DNA from: JAJYSO01 sp964586655
GTDB taxonomy: Bacteria; Bacteroidota; Bacteroidia; Flavobacteriales; Flavobacteriaceae
Assembly: GCA_964586655.1 (NCBI GenBank)
Contig: CAZPGY010000006.1
Coordinates: forward strand, 62,001-126,000
Length of the DNA stretch: 64,000 bases
Reading direction: 5' to 3'
The notes beneath the pieces are model-generated. The model saw only the letters and a program-made list of their open reading frames with translations. It was not told where the DNA came from and made no database searches. Below, piece after piece: positions 50,396-59,442 of the stretch (position 1 is its first letter; each line of letters opens with the position of its first letter). The translations under genes and the position numbers were made by a program.

Positions 50396-51178
50396 ATGAA
50401 AAAGAAATGGATTTTACCTTTATTCGCTTTAATCCTTATTGGTTTTACAGCTTGTCACAGCAGCTCGTCACTGACCGCAGACGAGCAACAACCCCAAATC
50501 GACTCCCACAACAGTCAAAATTCATTGGACTGGGCCGGGGTTTATCAAGGAGTGTTGCCTTGTGCAGATTGTGAAGGGATAAAAACCAATATTCAACTGA
50601 AATATGATGGCAGTTTTAAGATGCAATCGGTTTATTGGGGCGCTGTAGGAGACAGTGTGTTCACTCAATCCGGACAATTCACTTGGGGTGAATCCGGGCA
50701 AACCATCAAATTGAGTAACGGCAAGCGTTATTTTGTAGGAGAAAATAAATTAATTCAGTTGGACGGCGATGGAAATAGAATTCAAGGCGAATTGGCTGAT
50801 TATTTTATCCTCCATAAAGCTGATAATCGTATCACTGAAAAATACTGGAAGTTGATTTCCTTAAATGGGAACGATATAACTGTTGACAGCACTTTCAATC
50901 GAGAGCCTTACTTGATCCTAAAAGCAAATGAGCAACACCGTATTTCCGGTAATGCAGGCTGTAACCAATTGATGGGAACTTATGAGTTGAAACCCGAAAA
51001 CGGAATTTCTTTCTCTAAAATGGCCAGCACCCTGATGGCATGCCCAAATTTGAACTTGGAAGATCAATTTGTCGATGCCCTTCAAACGGCTGATAAATAT
51101 GCTGTTAACGGGGAATATATGACCTTGTTTGAAGGAGAGCAACCCCTCGCAAAGTTTAAAGTGGTCTATTTTCAGTAA
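50396..51178 (+). CDS. Lipoprotein with NlpE-like N-terminal and META (HslJ-like) C-terminal domains
   Basis: 260 aa. The signal segment ends GFTAC with lipobox Cys20. Residues about 46-130 match the NlpE N-terminal domain, including the C56-x-x-C59 pair in VLPCADCEGIKTNIQL. Residues about 145-258 form a META domain (YWKLISLNGNDI, RISGNAGCNQLMGTYEL, MASTLMACPNLNLEDQFVDAL). NlpE in enterobacteria senses surface contact and lipoprotein trafficking and was first linked to copper; that role should not be assumed here. The domain pairing is common in Bacteroidota. Confidence 0.88.
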   Translation: MKKKWILPLFALILIGFTACHSSSSLTADEQQPQIDSHNSQNSLDWAGVYQGVLPCADCEGIKTNIQLKYDGSFKMQSVYWGAVGDSVFTQSGQFTWGESGQTIKLSNGKRYFVGENKLIQLDGDGNRIQGELADYFILHKADNRITEKYWKLISLNGNDITVDSTFNREPYLILKANEQHRISGNAGCNQLMGTYELKPENGISFSKMASTLMACPNLNLEDQFVDALQTADKYAVNGEYMTLFEGEQPLAKFKVVYFQ

Positions 51179-51343
51179 CCCAACTTTTGCAGGCCACTAC
51201 TTCCCTTTGAAGAAATTAGAAAGGAAATTCGTTACAGGTTAATACGGAGCCGGAATATGCCACAAACCCGGTGGTATATTTCGGAGCTCTTTTATCACAG
51301 CGGGGAAGCTGGAGGAAAGCGCAAAAAAAGCCATAAAAAAATG

Positions 51344-51436
51344 GCAAGCTACCCACATCACACCGCTACGACCGTCTACCCTTGCTGCGTTCCCGCCCTG
51401 GGGGAGTTCAACAGGAGCTGGTTGTGTGGGACTTGC
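51344..51436 (-). ncRNA. ffs: Signal recognition particle RNA (small bacterial type)
   Basis: On the minus strand the ends GCAAGTCCCACA and TGTGGGTAGCTTGC pair into the long helix. The conserved apical loop region reads CAGGGCGGGAACGCAGCAAGG, with the GGAA tetraloop-like turn and the AGCA/AAGG bulge bound by Ffh. A run of seven U follows the 3' end. Transcription start is set by a near-perfect promoter six bases upstream. It targets membrane and secreted proteins to Sec with Ffh. Confidence 0.92.
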
Positions 51437-51441
51437 CGGTG

Positions 51442-51472
51442 CAAAGATACAATGAATAATAATTCAAACAAA
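51442..51472 (-). promoter_or_regulatory. Promoter of the SRP RNA
   Basis: On the minus strand TTTG (51469-51472), exactly 19 bases, then TATCTTTG (51442-51449). This is the best match to the Bacteroidota consensus in the window and places the start at about 51436. Confidence 0.82.
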
Positions 51473-51635
51473 TTTTTTTTAAAAGGATTTTCATAAGTTC
51501 CCAAAAATTATCCCCGTGCCCGACAAAGCTCCAAGAACAGGCTTATTCTTAGAAAAGAGTCGGAAAAAATCATTGCCGCTTTATGGAATTTACAACCATA
51601 AATTTTATGTATTTTTGTTTACTTAAAATTTAATT
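51473..51635. other. Intergenic region before the cyclotransferase gene
   Basis: Nothing recognised apart from a T-rich stretch next to the SRP promoter. TATGTATTTTTGTTTAC at about 51606 contains TATTTTTG, a TAnnTTTG match that could start the downstream gene. Confidence 0.4.
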
Positions 51636-52691
51636 GTGTATAGAATTATTCTCAAATTCTCGATTTACATTCTTCTTTCCACTGTTTTTATCTCCTGTAA
51701 AAATGGTCGTTTTCATAAAGACAACTTCTCTATTCATTTGACTCATCAAGGGAAAGACTTGCAAACAGGAGATTCTTTGACCCTGTCCATCACCGCTAAA
51801 AAAGATTTAGCAATCGATTCGGTGGTTTATTTTTATCATGGAAATCGGTTAAAAACAGGGCTTAAAAACCAGTCGGTTCAGGTGGTTCTACAAAAGCCCT
51901 TGGGTCGGCGAAAGCTAACCGCAACAATATACCGCGAAGACCAGTCTTTGACGCTCTCCAAAAAAATCATCCTACACCCCAAACGAGCCCCAATAATTTA
52001 CGGCTATAAAATCATCAACACCTATCCACATGATCCCATGGCCTTTACCCAGGGCTTAGAATTTTATCAGGACACTCTTTATGAAAGTACCGGATTACAC
52101 GGAGCTTCCAGTCTTCGAAAAGTAGACCTAAAAACAGGAAAGATTCTAAAGAAAACCACTTTAGGACAAAAATATTTTGGAGAAGGCATCACCTTAATGA
52201 ACGGCAAAATATATTGGTTGACTTGGCAAGCGGGCATTGGATTTGTATATGACGCCCACCGCTTTCAAAAATTACGCACTTTCAAGTATGCAAAAAGTAA
52301 AGAAGGCTGGGGCTTGTGCAACAATGGTAAAGTAATTTATAAAAGTGACGGCACCAATAAAATTTGGATACTCGATCCGGAGACCTTAACAGAAAAATCT
52401 TATATTGAACCCGTAACCAATCATACCCTTGCCACCAAGGTGAATGAATTGGAATGGGTTGACGGAAAGATATATGCCAACACCTGGCAGAAAGCAGGAA
52501 TTTTGATTATTGATCCACAGACCGGAGCCGTGACCGGGGTAATTGATTTAAGAGGATTAAAAGACCATTTGGGCAATAAAAGAAAAGCCAATGTTTTAAA
52601 TGGTATTGCTTATAATCCTAAAACCGGGAAGTTATATGTTACCGGCAAGCGCTGGGACACCCTTTTTGAAATAGAAATCGTGAAAAAATAA
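51636..52691 (+). CDS. Glutaminyl-peptide cyclotransferase (lipoprotein)
   Basis: 351 aa from a GTG start (MYRIILKFSIYILL). The signal segment ends FISC with a lipobox-like Cys21, so it faces the periplasm. Residues about 30-115 are a beta domain; from about 125 a beta-propeller follows with the family blocks NTYPHDPMAFTQGLEF, LYESTGLHGASSLRKVDL, FGEGITLMNGKIYWLTWQ, GLCNNGKVIYKSDGTN and NELEWVDGKIYANTWQ. The enzyme turns N-terminal Gln of exported proteins into pyroglutamate. Many exported proteins in the window have a Sec cleavage site just before Gln. Confidence 0.93.
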   Translation: MYRIILKFSIYILLSTVFISCKNGRFHKDNFSIHLTHQGKDLQTGDSLTLSITAKKDLAIDSVVYFYHGNRLKTGLKNQSVQVVLQKPLGRRKLTATIYREDQSLTLSKKIILHPKRAPIIYGYKIINTYPHDPMAFTQGLEFYQDTLYESTGLHGASSLRKVDLKTGKILKKTTLGQKYFGEGITLMNGKIYWLTWQAGIGFVYDAHRFQKLRTFKYAKSKEGWGLCNNGKVIYKSDGTNKIWILDPETLTEKSYIEPVTNHTLATKVNELEWVDGKIYANTWQKAGILIIDPQTGAVTGVIDLRGLKDHLGNKRKANVLNGIAYNPKTGKLYVTGKRWDTLFEIEIVKK

Positions 52692-52752
52692 AACTCACTG
52701 CAAATCCGTTTTCCTAAAAACGACACCTAAAAACAAGGCAAATTTATTCCTC

Positions 52753-54306
52753 ATGCAGCACAAAATTTCCATCCCACATATTATTGGCTTTATTCTTTTA
52801 GCAGTAATGATGCTTACCTCCTCTTGCCGCAAAGATTTTGAGACCTCTCCAAGCAAAGGTCAGCTCCATTTTTCGACAGACACGGTGTATTTAGACACTA
52901 CTTTCACCCAAATCAGTACGGGCACCTATCAGCTTACCGTATACAACCGCAGCAACCATGACATTAGCATTCCCAGTATCAGGTTGCAACAAGGACAAAA
53001 CTCTCATTACCGCTTGAACGTAGATGGGATTCCGGGAAAATCCTTTGAGAACATTGATATTTTGGCCGAAGACAGTATTTTTATTTTTATAGAAACAACC
53101 GTAGATATCGTTGAATTTGGGCAAAACTACAACCAATTTTTATATACCGATAAAATTCTTTTTGATTCCGGTCAGGACCAACAAAGCGTACAATTGATAA
53201 CCTTGGTCAAAGATGCCCATTTCCTGTATCCGGAAAAATTCAATAACGGAACCACCGAGACCCTCACTCTGGGATATGACGAAGCGGGCAATCCCATAAA
53301 AATAAGTGGATTTTTTCTCGACGACAACGAACTGCATTTTACCGACGAAAAACCTTATGTCATCTACGGATATGCAGCCGTTCCCTCGCATAAAACCTTG
53401 ACTATTGATGCCGGTGCTCGTATTTATTTTCATGCCAAAGGTGGAATAATTGTCGCCAATCAGGCTTCTTTGCACGTCAACGGTTTACCGAGCCAGACCC
53501 CGGCCATGGAAAATCAAGTCATCTTTCAAGGCGATCGCATAACGCCCGAATTTAATGAGCGACCCGGGCAGTGGCAAACCATATGGCTCACAAAAGGCAG
53601 TACGAATAATATCATCAATTATGCCACCATTAAAAATGCAACAGCCGGCATTAAAATGGACGCCAATGACGGAAGCTCCTCCCCTACACTGCGCATCAAC
53701 AACACTAAAATCTTTAATTGCGCTACCGTGGGTTTATGGATTACTACCGGCCATGTCATTGGAAAAAACTTGGCCATCAATAATTGTGGACAAGCCGCCT
53801 TGTATTTGGCGCTCGGCGGAACCTACGACTTTTACAATTGTACCTTTGTCAATTATTGGAATCGAAGTTACCGCGATTTTCCGGCAGTGCTGGTTTCTAA
53901 TAAATTTGAGACCCCTGAAAGCGTATTTGTTGCTGATTTGGATGCCAATTTTTATAACTGCATTCTCTATGGCAGTCAAAATTACGAGCTCCTCTTTGCC
54001 AAATCTGATGAAGCGGCTTTCCACTATAAATTTGAAAACTGCCTGATTAAATTCAATGATTATATGGGGATTTATGCCAATGATTCTCTCTATGATTTTC
54101 AAAACACCACACATTTTGAAAGTGTTTTCCTCAATCAAGATCCGGTTTTCTTGAATCCCGACAAAAACAAACTCCAAATTGACGAAAGCTCCCCGGCCAA
54201 CGGTATTGCCAATCCCACAACCGCTACCCTCACCGATATCGAAGGGAATCCAAGAGGCAACGATCCGGATGTGGGCGCTTATGAAAGTGAAGCCTTTCCG
54301 GAATAA
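52753..54306 (+). CDS. Lipoprotein with right-handed beta-helix region
   Basis: 517 aa. The signal segment ends LTSSC with lipobox Cys25. Residues about 30-140 form a beta-sandwich-like start (FSTDTVYLDTTFTQISTGTYQL, VYNRSNHDISIPSIRL). From about 215 to 460 repeated short strands with Asn ladders (GSTNNIINYATIKNATAGI, RINNTKIFNCATVGLWI, LAINNCGQAALYLALGG, YDFYNCTFVNYW) suggest a parallel beta-helix. The end DIEGNPRGNDPDVGAYE is the polymorphic-repeat tail seen in such Bacteroidota proteins. It is 61 bases after the cyclotransferase gene. Function unknown; surface binding is possible. Confidence 0.82.
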   Translation: MQHKISIPHIIGFILLAVMMLTSSCRKDFETSPSKGQLHFSTDTVYLDTTFTQISTGTYQLTVYNRSNHDISIPSIRLQQGQNSHYRLNVDGIPGKSFENIDILAEDSIFIFIETTVDIVEFGQNYNQFLYTDKILFDSGQDQQSVQLITLVKDAHFLYPEKFNNGTTETLTLGYDEAGNPIKISGFFLDDNELHFTDEKPYVIYGYAAVPSHKTLTIDAGARIYFHAKGGIIVANQASLHVNGLPSQTPAMENQVIFQGDRITPEFNERPGQWQTIWLTKGSTNNIINYATIKNATAGIKMDANDGSSSPTLRINNTKIFNCATVGLWITTGHVIGKNLAINNCGQAALYLALGGTYDFYNCTFVNYWNRSYRDFPAVLVSNKFETPESVFVADLDANFYNCILYGSQNYELLFAKSDEAAFHYKFENCLIKFNDYMGIYANDSLYDFQNTTHFESVFLNQDPVFLNPDKNKLQIDESSPANGIANPTTATLTDIEGNPRGNDPDVGAYESEAFPE

Positions 54307-54334
54307 ACTGTTTGCGATATCAGTTTCAACCTAA

Positions 54335-54377
54335 AAAAAATCCACTTGAGCAAAAAATTTCGCCCAAATGGATTTTT
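54335..54377. terminator. Bidirectional terminator
   Basis: AAATCCACTTGAGC pairs with GCCCAAATGGATTT with small mismatches; A-rich and T-rich flanks on both strands. It separates two convergent genes. Confidence 0.75.
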
Positions 54378-54400
54378 ATAGGTGTTATAGGGTACCCGAC

Positions 54401-55261
54401 CTACAATTGCAATTCAAAATACAAACTGCTTTCCGATTGTGTTGGACTTATGGCTTCTCCTGCTAAAACCGTTCCATCAGGAGCAAGCAATTGAAGATTT
54501 ATTCGCCAAAAACCGGTCATTGTCAAGGATAAATCACCCTCATACATCTCGGTGTCAGGATTATAACTCAAATCTACATTGTTGGGCGAAGTGTGATTCC
54601 CCATATCCGGCATTCGCGGATCTACAGTGATGGTATAATCCTGAGGAATAGAAAAATCCATCATTCCTTCCATTTTAAACAATACGGCTTTGAAATCATT
54701 GGTCCCAATTTCAGGAGTTTGCGGAGCCACATAAGCCAAATAATAATGGCTACTGTCGCTTCCTTCAAAAGATTGGTATTGAACCAAACCATCAGCCGGT
54801 TGAATCACATCAAATTCATGAGTCTCTTCTACTGTTTGTCCTTGGTATTGATAGGTAAAGGTAATCTCCCATTTCATCATGTCCATACTCGCCATAGTAA
54901 AAACAATGTATCCCTGATAAATTGTTGGCTCTGTATCATTGTTCAATGCACTGTGTGGAGTGGAATGCTGCATATTCCCCATATCCATTACAGGCATCCA
55001 GGTCATCTCGGCATCTGAAAGAAATGCCCCGGTAGCATTATCTTTAATACGAATAAAAATAGGATTGTACCCTACTTCAAGCGTTTGCTGATTGGTATAA
55101 ATTTCTAACGTATGACCGGCATCGACAAAGGATCCTATTAACGTGAATTGCGCCATCGGATCCTCTCCATCAACCGGCATCATAGGGCTTTCATCATCGG
55201 CACAACTAATGGTGAAAAGTGTGATTAATAATAAGAAACTGATCTTTTTTATGGTTTTCAT
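54401..55261 (-). CDS. Met-rich lipoprotein, probable copper-binding (YtkA/FixH-like)
   Basis: 286 aa. The signal segment ends LFTISC with lipobox Cys20. Two beta-sandwich halves can be seen, each with a Met/His cluster like those of periplasmic copper proteins: MTWMPVMDMGNMQHSTPHS in the first and DPRMPDMGNHTSPNN in the second, plus MASMDMMKWE and MEGMMDFS. The pattern (MP.MDMG) is that of YtkA/FixH-like domains. It lies 11 bases downstream of the receptor gene on the same strand, so it is probably the partner binding protein in copper uptake. Metal identity is inferred. Confidence 0.78.
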   Translation of the reverse strand: MKTIKKISFLLLITLFTISCADDESPMMPVDGEDPMAQFTLIGSFVDAGHTLEIYTNQQTLEVGYNPIFIRIKDNATGAFLSDAEMTWMPVMDMGNMQHSTPHSALNNDTEPTIYQGYIVFTMASMDMMKWEITFTYQYQGQTVEETHEFDVIQPADGLVQYQSFEGSDSSHYYLAYVAPQTPEIGTNDFKAVLFKMEGMMDFSIPQDYTITVDPRMPDMGNHTSPNNVDLSYNPDTEMYEGDLSLTMTGFWRINLQLLAPDGTVLAGEAISPTQSESSLYFELQL

Positions 55262-55272
55262 AAGTACTGTTA

Positions 55273-57480
55273 TTAGTTAAATTTATAAGTGAGATTGATA
55301 TAAAAATTTCTTCCCATTTGAGGGATGTTATTCCAATCGGAATAAGCGGAATAATAGACATCAAATATATTTTCGATGCCCACTTTGGCAAAGATATCAT
55401 CATTACCCAAGTAAAAATGCTTTCCAAAACTCATGGCCAATAGGGTATATGCCGGGGCCTGTTTTTCTCCATATTCCGGTGCGTAATTGCTTTGCTTTGC
55501 AGCGCCATTCATCACAAGTGAGACGCTGTATTGATTTTTTGCAAAGTGTAAAGCCGCGCGATAACTCACCGGGCTGATTAACGGCAAATTTTGTTGTTGA
55601 TCATCCACTCCTCGATGGTAGCTCACTCGGGCGTGTAGGTCAAAAGCTTGCGACAAATTATAACTCCCTGAAAAGGAAGCGTTAAACAATTGTGCATACG
55701 GCAAATTGACATACATTTTCACTCCGTCGGCCCCAATAGTCATCCGATCTAAAGAGGAGTTGATTTTTCCGATGATATAATCGTCTATTCTAAAATAACG
55801 GGCTGAGGCAGAAAACTCAAACTTAGACTTGGAATAGCTCACGGTGACATTAGCTTCCAAAGCTCCTTCATTTTTCAAATTTGGATTTCCGATATAATCA
55901 TAATTGTCAAAATTATTGAAAATATAAAAACCATAGGCCTCTGAAACCGAAGGGGCTCTATCGCCATAAGAAACCCCAAAATTCAAGTCAAAATTTCCAT
56001 AAGAATCAAATAATTTTGCCGAAAAGCTTTTTAAGAATCGGGAGGCATGCCCACTCATTTCCGGATACATAATCTTTAAGCTATTAAGACCAAAGGTATT
56101 GGCAACATTTGCATGTTGAATGGTCAAACGCGTGGCGAGCTTAAGAGATCTTTCGTTTTCAAAATTAATATGATCTGCCATGTAAAACCCGATATTCAGG
56201 GTTCCCACATCGGGCCAGGTCAACATATACATCGTAGGTGCCGACTGATTATCAGGATACATGGTCATTTCTGCCAGCGACCTGTTATAATATCCATCCA
56301 GTTTAAAAAACAACTGATTATCATCAGCTTTTAAATGAGCTTTGGAGTAAAATCCATACGTATCACTCCAGCCCGGCATATCCATGTGAATAGGCACATC
56401 GGGACGATTGCTGTCATCCATTACATGTTTGATGCTGTTGTAATACACCTTGGTTTCCCAGTGGTGAAAAACCTTAAAAAGGCGGTCTTGCACAAAACTG
56501 GCCGAAGCAATCACCGCACGCGCTAAAGAAACATCCATAGGCAAAGCAGGATAGCCCACATCCCAAGCACGGTCATAAATCAACGAAGTATATAATTTTT
56601 GATGATCGTTTAGCCGGTAGCCCGAATTGAGGGCAATATTGAATTTGTTATACTGCGAAAAAGGTACGACACTCGCTCCTCCGGCTTTATAATTTTCGGC
56701 CTTGCGATAAGTCGCCTCGGAATTAATAAAAAACCGATCATCCGCATAATTCAAGGAACCTCCAAAAATTTGCTGTTTATTATTGGTTTCATATCCACTT
56801 TTCAAGGTACCGGTCCAGCCTTTGTCAATAAAACTTCCTTTGTCTAATTCAAGATTGATAGCTCCTCCGATAACATTCCCATAGACAGCTCCTTGCTGTC
56901 CGGAACTGATTTCCACTTTTTCTAAATTGGAAACATCTACATAAGAGGTTACCGGATCCATATCATCGGTGCAGGCTCTGAAAATGTGCATTCCGTCAAT
57001 GGTTACCGACAAGCGTTCTGCCGACATATCATTGAGGCTGGCTTCCCAGGCATAAGCGCCTCTTTTAATCATATTGACACGACGCGAAGCCTCCAAATAC
57101 TCATCCAATGAAGAGAGAGGCTTGGCCTGTTGCTGGTTGTCAAATCCACCTTGCGCCATAATCAAAATTTCGTTTAAATTGACTATGGAAGGCTTCATTT
57201 CAATAATCATAAAAGATTGCTGAACCGGAAGGCTTTCCTGCTGATAGCCCAAATAGGAAACTCGAATCGAATCGACCGGAATCGCGGTTATTAATTCAAA
57301 TTCTCCGTGGGCATTGGTGATGGTATGAAACCTTGCTTTAAAATCCTGTATATTGGCACCACTCAAAGGTTCTTGCGTTATTTTATCGACAAGTTTTCCT
57401 CGAATGGTGTCTTGTCCCATGACCATATTTGACCACAATATACAACAAAGCCCCACCCCTATCAATTTATAAAAATCCAT
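55273..57480 (-). CDS. TonB-dependent outer-membrane receptor, OprC-like (probable copper uptake)
   Basis: 735 aa. The signal peptide ends NMVMGQ. Residues about 25-100 are a carboxypeptidase-regulatory-like domain (IRGKLVDKITQEPLSGANIQD). The plug follows with SVTIDGMHIFRACTDDMDPVTSY and VEISSGQQGAVYGNVIGGAINL, then a 22-strand barrel ending FYINLTYKFN. C170-x-x-x-M174 in the plug corresponds to the CxxxM copper site known in Pseudomonas OprC. H365-M-D-M368 in the barrel is a candidate for the second half of that site. The Met-rich lipoprotein gene follows after 11 bases. Confidence 0.88.
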   Translation of the reverse strand: MDFYKLIGVGLCCILWSNMVMGQDTIRGKLVDKITQEPLSGANIQDFKARFHTITNAHGEFELITAIPVDSIRVSYLGYQQESLPVQQSFMIIEMKPSIVNLNEILIMAQGGFDNQQQAKPLSSLDEYLEASRRVNMIKRGAYAWEASLNDMSAERLSVTIDGMHIFRACTDDMDPVTSYVDVSNLEKVEISSGQQGAVYGNVIGGAINLELDKGSFIDKGWTGTLKSGYETNNKQQIFGGSLNYADDRFFINSEATYRKAENYKAGGASVVPFSQYNKFNIALNSGYRLNDHQKLYTSLIYDRAWDVGYPALPMDVSLARAVIASASFVQDRLFKVFHHWETKVYYNSIKHVMDDSNRPDVPIHMDMPGWSDTYGFYSKAHLKADDNQLFFKLDGYYNRSLAEMTMYPDNQSAPTMYMLTWPDVGTLNIGFYMADHINFENERSLKLATRLTIQHANVANTFGLNSLKIMYPEMSGHASRFLKSFSAKLFDSYGNFDLNFGVSYGDRAPSVSEAYGFYIFNNFDNYDYIGNPNLKNEGALEANVTVSYSKSKFEFSASARYFRIDDYIIGKINSSLDRMTIGADGVKMYVNLPYAQLFNASFSGSYNLSQAFDLHARVSYHRGVDDQQQNLPLISPVSYRAALHFAKNQYSVSLVMNGAAKQSNYAPEYGEKQAPAYTLLAMSFGKHFYLGNDDIFAKVGIENIFDVYYSAYSDWNNIPQMGRNFYINLTYKFN

Positions 57481-57494
57481 ATTGATGTGATTTT

Positions 57495-57567
57495 ACACCA
57501 AAATGACAGACAAATCAATCAATATTTAGGGCTAATCTTTAGACTGATTTACAAGCCAGTTTGGTAT
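57495..57567. repeat. Minimal family-B element (both ends, no core)
   Basis: ACACCAAAATGACAGAC at the left, CAATATTTAGGGCTAATC in the middle, and ACAAGCCAGTTTGGTAT at the right. The two ends match the inverted ends of the 26196 copy but only about 40 bases separate them. Confidence 0.6.
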
Positions 57568-57755
57568 TATTTTGACATGCTAAATGTTCCCCCTGAAACT
57601 GGAGGACAAATGAGTTTGGAAAGGCTCAAACAACTCCACCAATCATTAACACGCTCAAAAATGGATGTTTACACAACTAAAGCTTATTCAAGCTTGTCCT
57701 ATAAATCACCGGTTTGAACGAGATTAAGCGAGGTTTGTTCAAGTCTAATCTTTAT

Positions 57756-58151
57756 TTAAACCCAAGAAATGGGCGGATGGAAAATTGGAGTAAAGTATCC
57801 GGTTAAGGTTTTAGTTTGATAAGGTGGAAAAACTGGAGATTGAGGCCTTACTTCAAGAAAACTGACCTCGATAATTTGCGCACAAAAAAGGTTGATATCT
57901 TGACGTCCAAAAAGATAACTGTCCTCTGCATGATTCTTATGTTCTTGATGTTCTTTCTGAAGTTGTTTTCTCATGTGGCACATTCCATTACAATGCAGAG
58001 CCGGCTTATCGGTATTCACACAAAATTTAGCGGTAATTTGATTGATATGGGAAAGGTAATGAAGTACAATCCCTGTACTATTTACAAAGGAAATCGAGAT
58101 AAATGACGAACAAAATATCAGCGTTAAAAAAACTGCGATTATTCGTTTCAC
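57756..58151 (-). CDS. Small exported Cys/His-rich protein, metal-linked
   Basis: 131 aa. A hydrophobic N-terminus (residues about 5-30) is either a signal peptide or an anchor. It is followed by the metal-site-like motif FCVNTDKPALHCNGMCHM (C44, C54, C58, H59) and a His-rich helix KEHQEHKNHAEDS. Proteins with this C-N-K-P-x-L-x-C-N-G-x-C-H pattern are familiar as unnamed neighbours of copper TonB receptors in Bacteroidota. It precedes the OprC-like receptor on the same strand, 275 bases upstream. A role in copper handling is inferred from motif and position only. Confidence 0.72.
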   Translation of the reverse strand: MKRIIAVFLTLIFCSSFISISFVNSTGIVLHYLSHINQITAKFCVNTDKPALHCNGMCHMRKQLQKEHQEHKNHAEDSYLFGRQDINLFCAQIIEVSFLEVRPQSPVFPPYQTKTLTGYFTPIFHPPISWV

Positions 58152-58390
58152 AACCTTTATATTTTGTTCAAAGATACATTAAAACTGTATTAGAATCAAA
58201 TTAATAAAGGGTGATCATAAAGTTTTTTTGCCCACTGTCACTTTAGTAGAGATGACTTAAATCCACCTCTCTTTTTTAGGGAAAAGACAATTAAAAATGG
58301 GGTGATATCTTCTATAATTCATAGAGCGATACCTTGTTTTTGTGCTAAAATAAAGACCATATATTTAAACGCACCCCAAAAAAATCAATT

Positions 58391-59188
58391 TTACAGTCCG
58401 AGGTAATAGATATAACCCAAGGTTACCCAAGCTATGGCATCATTGTATTGACTGTTTTCTAAACGAATTCCATCAACATCGTCAGCCCCATAATACACGG
58501 CACGCAAATCGAGTTGCAAGTCACTTCTCCTCCCAATTTGATAGCGCAGTCCGATAGCCCCTGACACAGAATAAGTATTGCCGTCATTGGTTTGTATATA
58601 AGATTCTGTTCCCGGCGAGGCAAGGTATTTATCAGGCGTCACTGCAGCGTCGTATCCAAGGCGTCCGCCCAAATCAGATTCGGCTTCGGGACTAAAGTGC
58701 ACAAAGTGGATTCCCAAACTGAGGTAAGGCACCAATTTTCCACCGGAATAGGCACTGTGTCCCACGCCAAAGGGATACCATTCTAAGTTGGTTCCAAACT
58801 CCAACACTTTGGTCTTTCCGTGCATAGCCGCCAGCTTTTTACCGTTTTTAGTCTTATCTACCTTTGGCCCATGGTGCTCAAATTCCGTAACCTGATAAGC
58901 GACCTCATTACGCACTTTAAAATGTTGATTAAAATAATTGTCGCGCATTCCGGAAAAATTCAAGTAATGAACAATTCCGATACCATAGCCTAAATTGTCA
59001 AAATCTATCTTACTTGACGAGAGATAGTCATTCTCAAAAACTACGGGCCCTACTACCACGCCAAGTTCGTTGATCAAGTTTCCGCCACCGCCACCAAGTC
59101 CACCGGCAGCACATTGAGCGCGTAAACCCACAATAGAAAAATTAAGACATAAGACAAGAACAATCCACTTTTTTATAGTCATAATCAA
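58391..59188 (-). CDS. THC0290_0291-like outer-membrane beta-barrel protein
   Basis: 265 aa. The signal peptide ends VGLRAQCAA; a Gly-rich stretch follows (AAGGLGGGGGN). The family core is ELGVVVGPVVFENDY, DFDNLGYGIGIVHYLNFS and VRNEVAYQ. Later strands are LEFGTNLEWYPFGVG, VPYLSLGIHFVHFSP, YSVSGAIGLRYQIGRRSDLQLDLRAVYY, ending AWVTLGYIYYLGL, an aromatic-rich barrel end. The role is unknown. It is upstream of the copper cluster on the same strand but 239 bases apart, so co-regulation is uncertain. Confidence 0.72.
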   Translation of the reverse strand: MIMTIKKWIVLVLCLNFSIVGLRAQCAAGGLGGGGGNLINELGVVVGPVVFENDYLSSSKIDFDNLGYGIGIVHYLNFSGMRDNYFNQHFKVRNEVAYQVTEFEHHGPKVDKTKNGKKLAAMHGKTKVLEFGTNLEWYPFGVGHSAYSGGKLVPYLSLGIHFVHFSPEAESDLGGRLGYDAAVTPDKYLASPGTESYIQTNDGNTYSVSGAIGLRYQIGRRSDLQLDLRAVYYGADDVDGIRLENSQYNDAIAWVTLGYIYYLGL

Positions 59189-59442
59189 GAATTTGTAATG
59201 AAAATTGGCATCAAACTTACTAAAATATAATGATACGCAGCAAAAATAAGAAATCGGTATCTATCACAATATTATTCTCTTAACTTTGCTAAAATACATT
59301 CTTTATTGCATATTTCAACATTAATAACTCGATAAAGCGGTCTTTATTTTATGACAAGATTGTAAATTTACACGCTTTATCGACTCCTGCGATAAGAAAA
59401 TGAAATGCATGGAAGGTTTATATTATAAATAATCTCAAATTT

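Noticed and set aside
51257..51496. Plus-strand ORF over the SRP RNA region
   Set aside because: The stretch is explained by a structured RNA on the minus strand with its own promoter and U-tract; the ORF is an accident of open frame.
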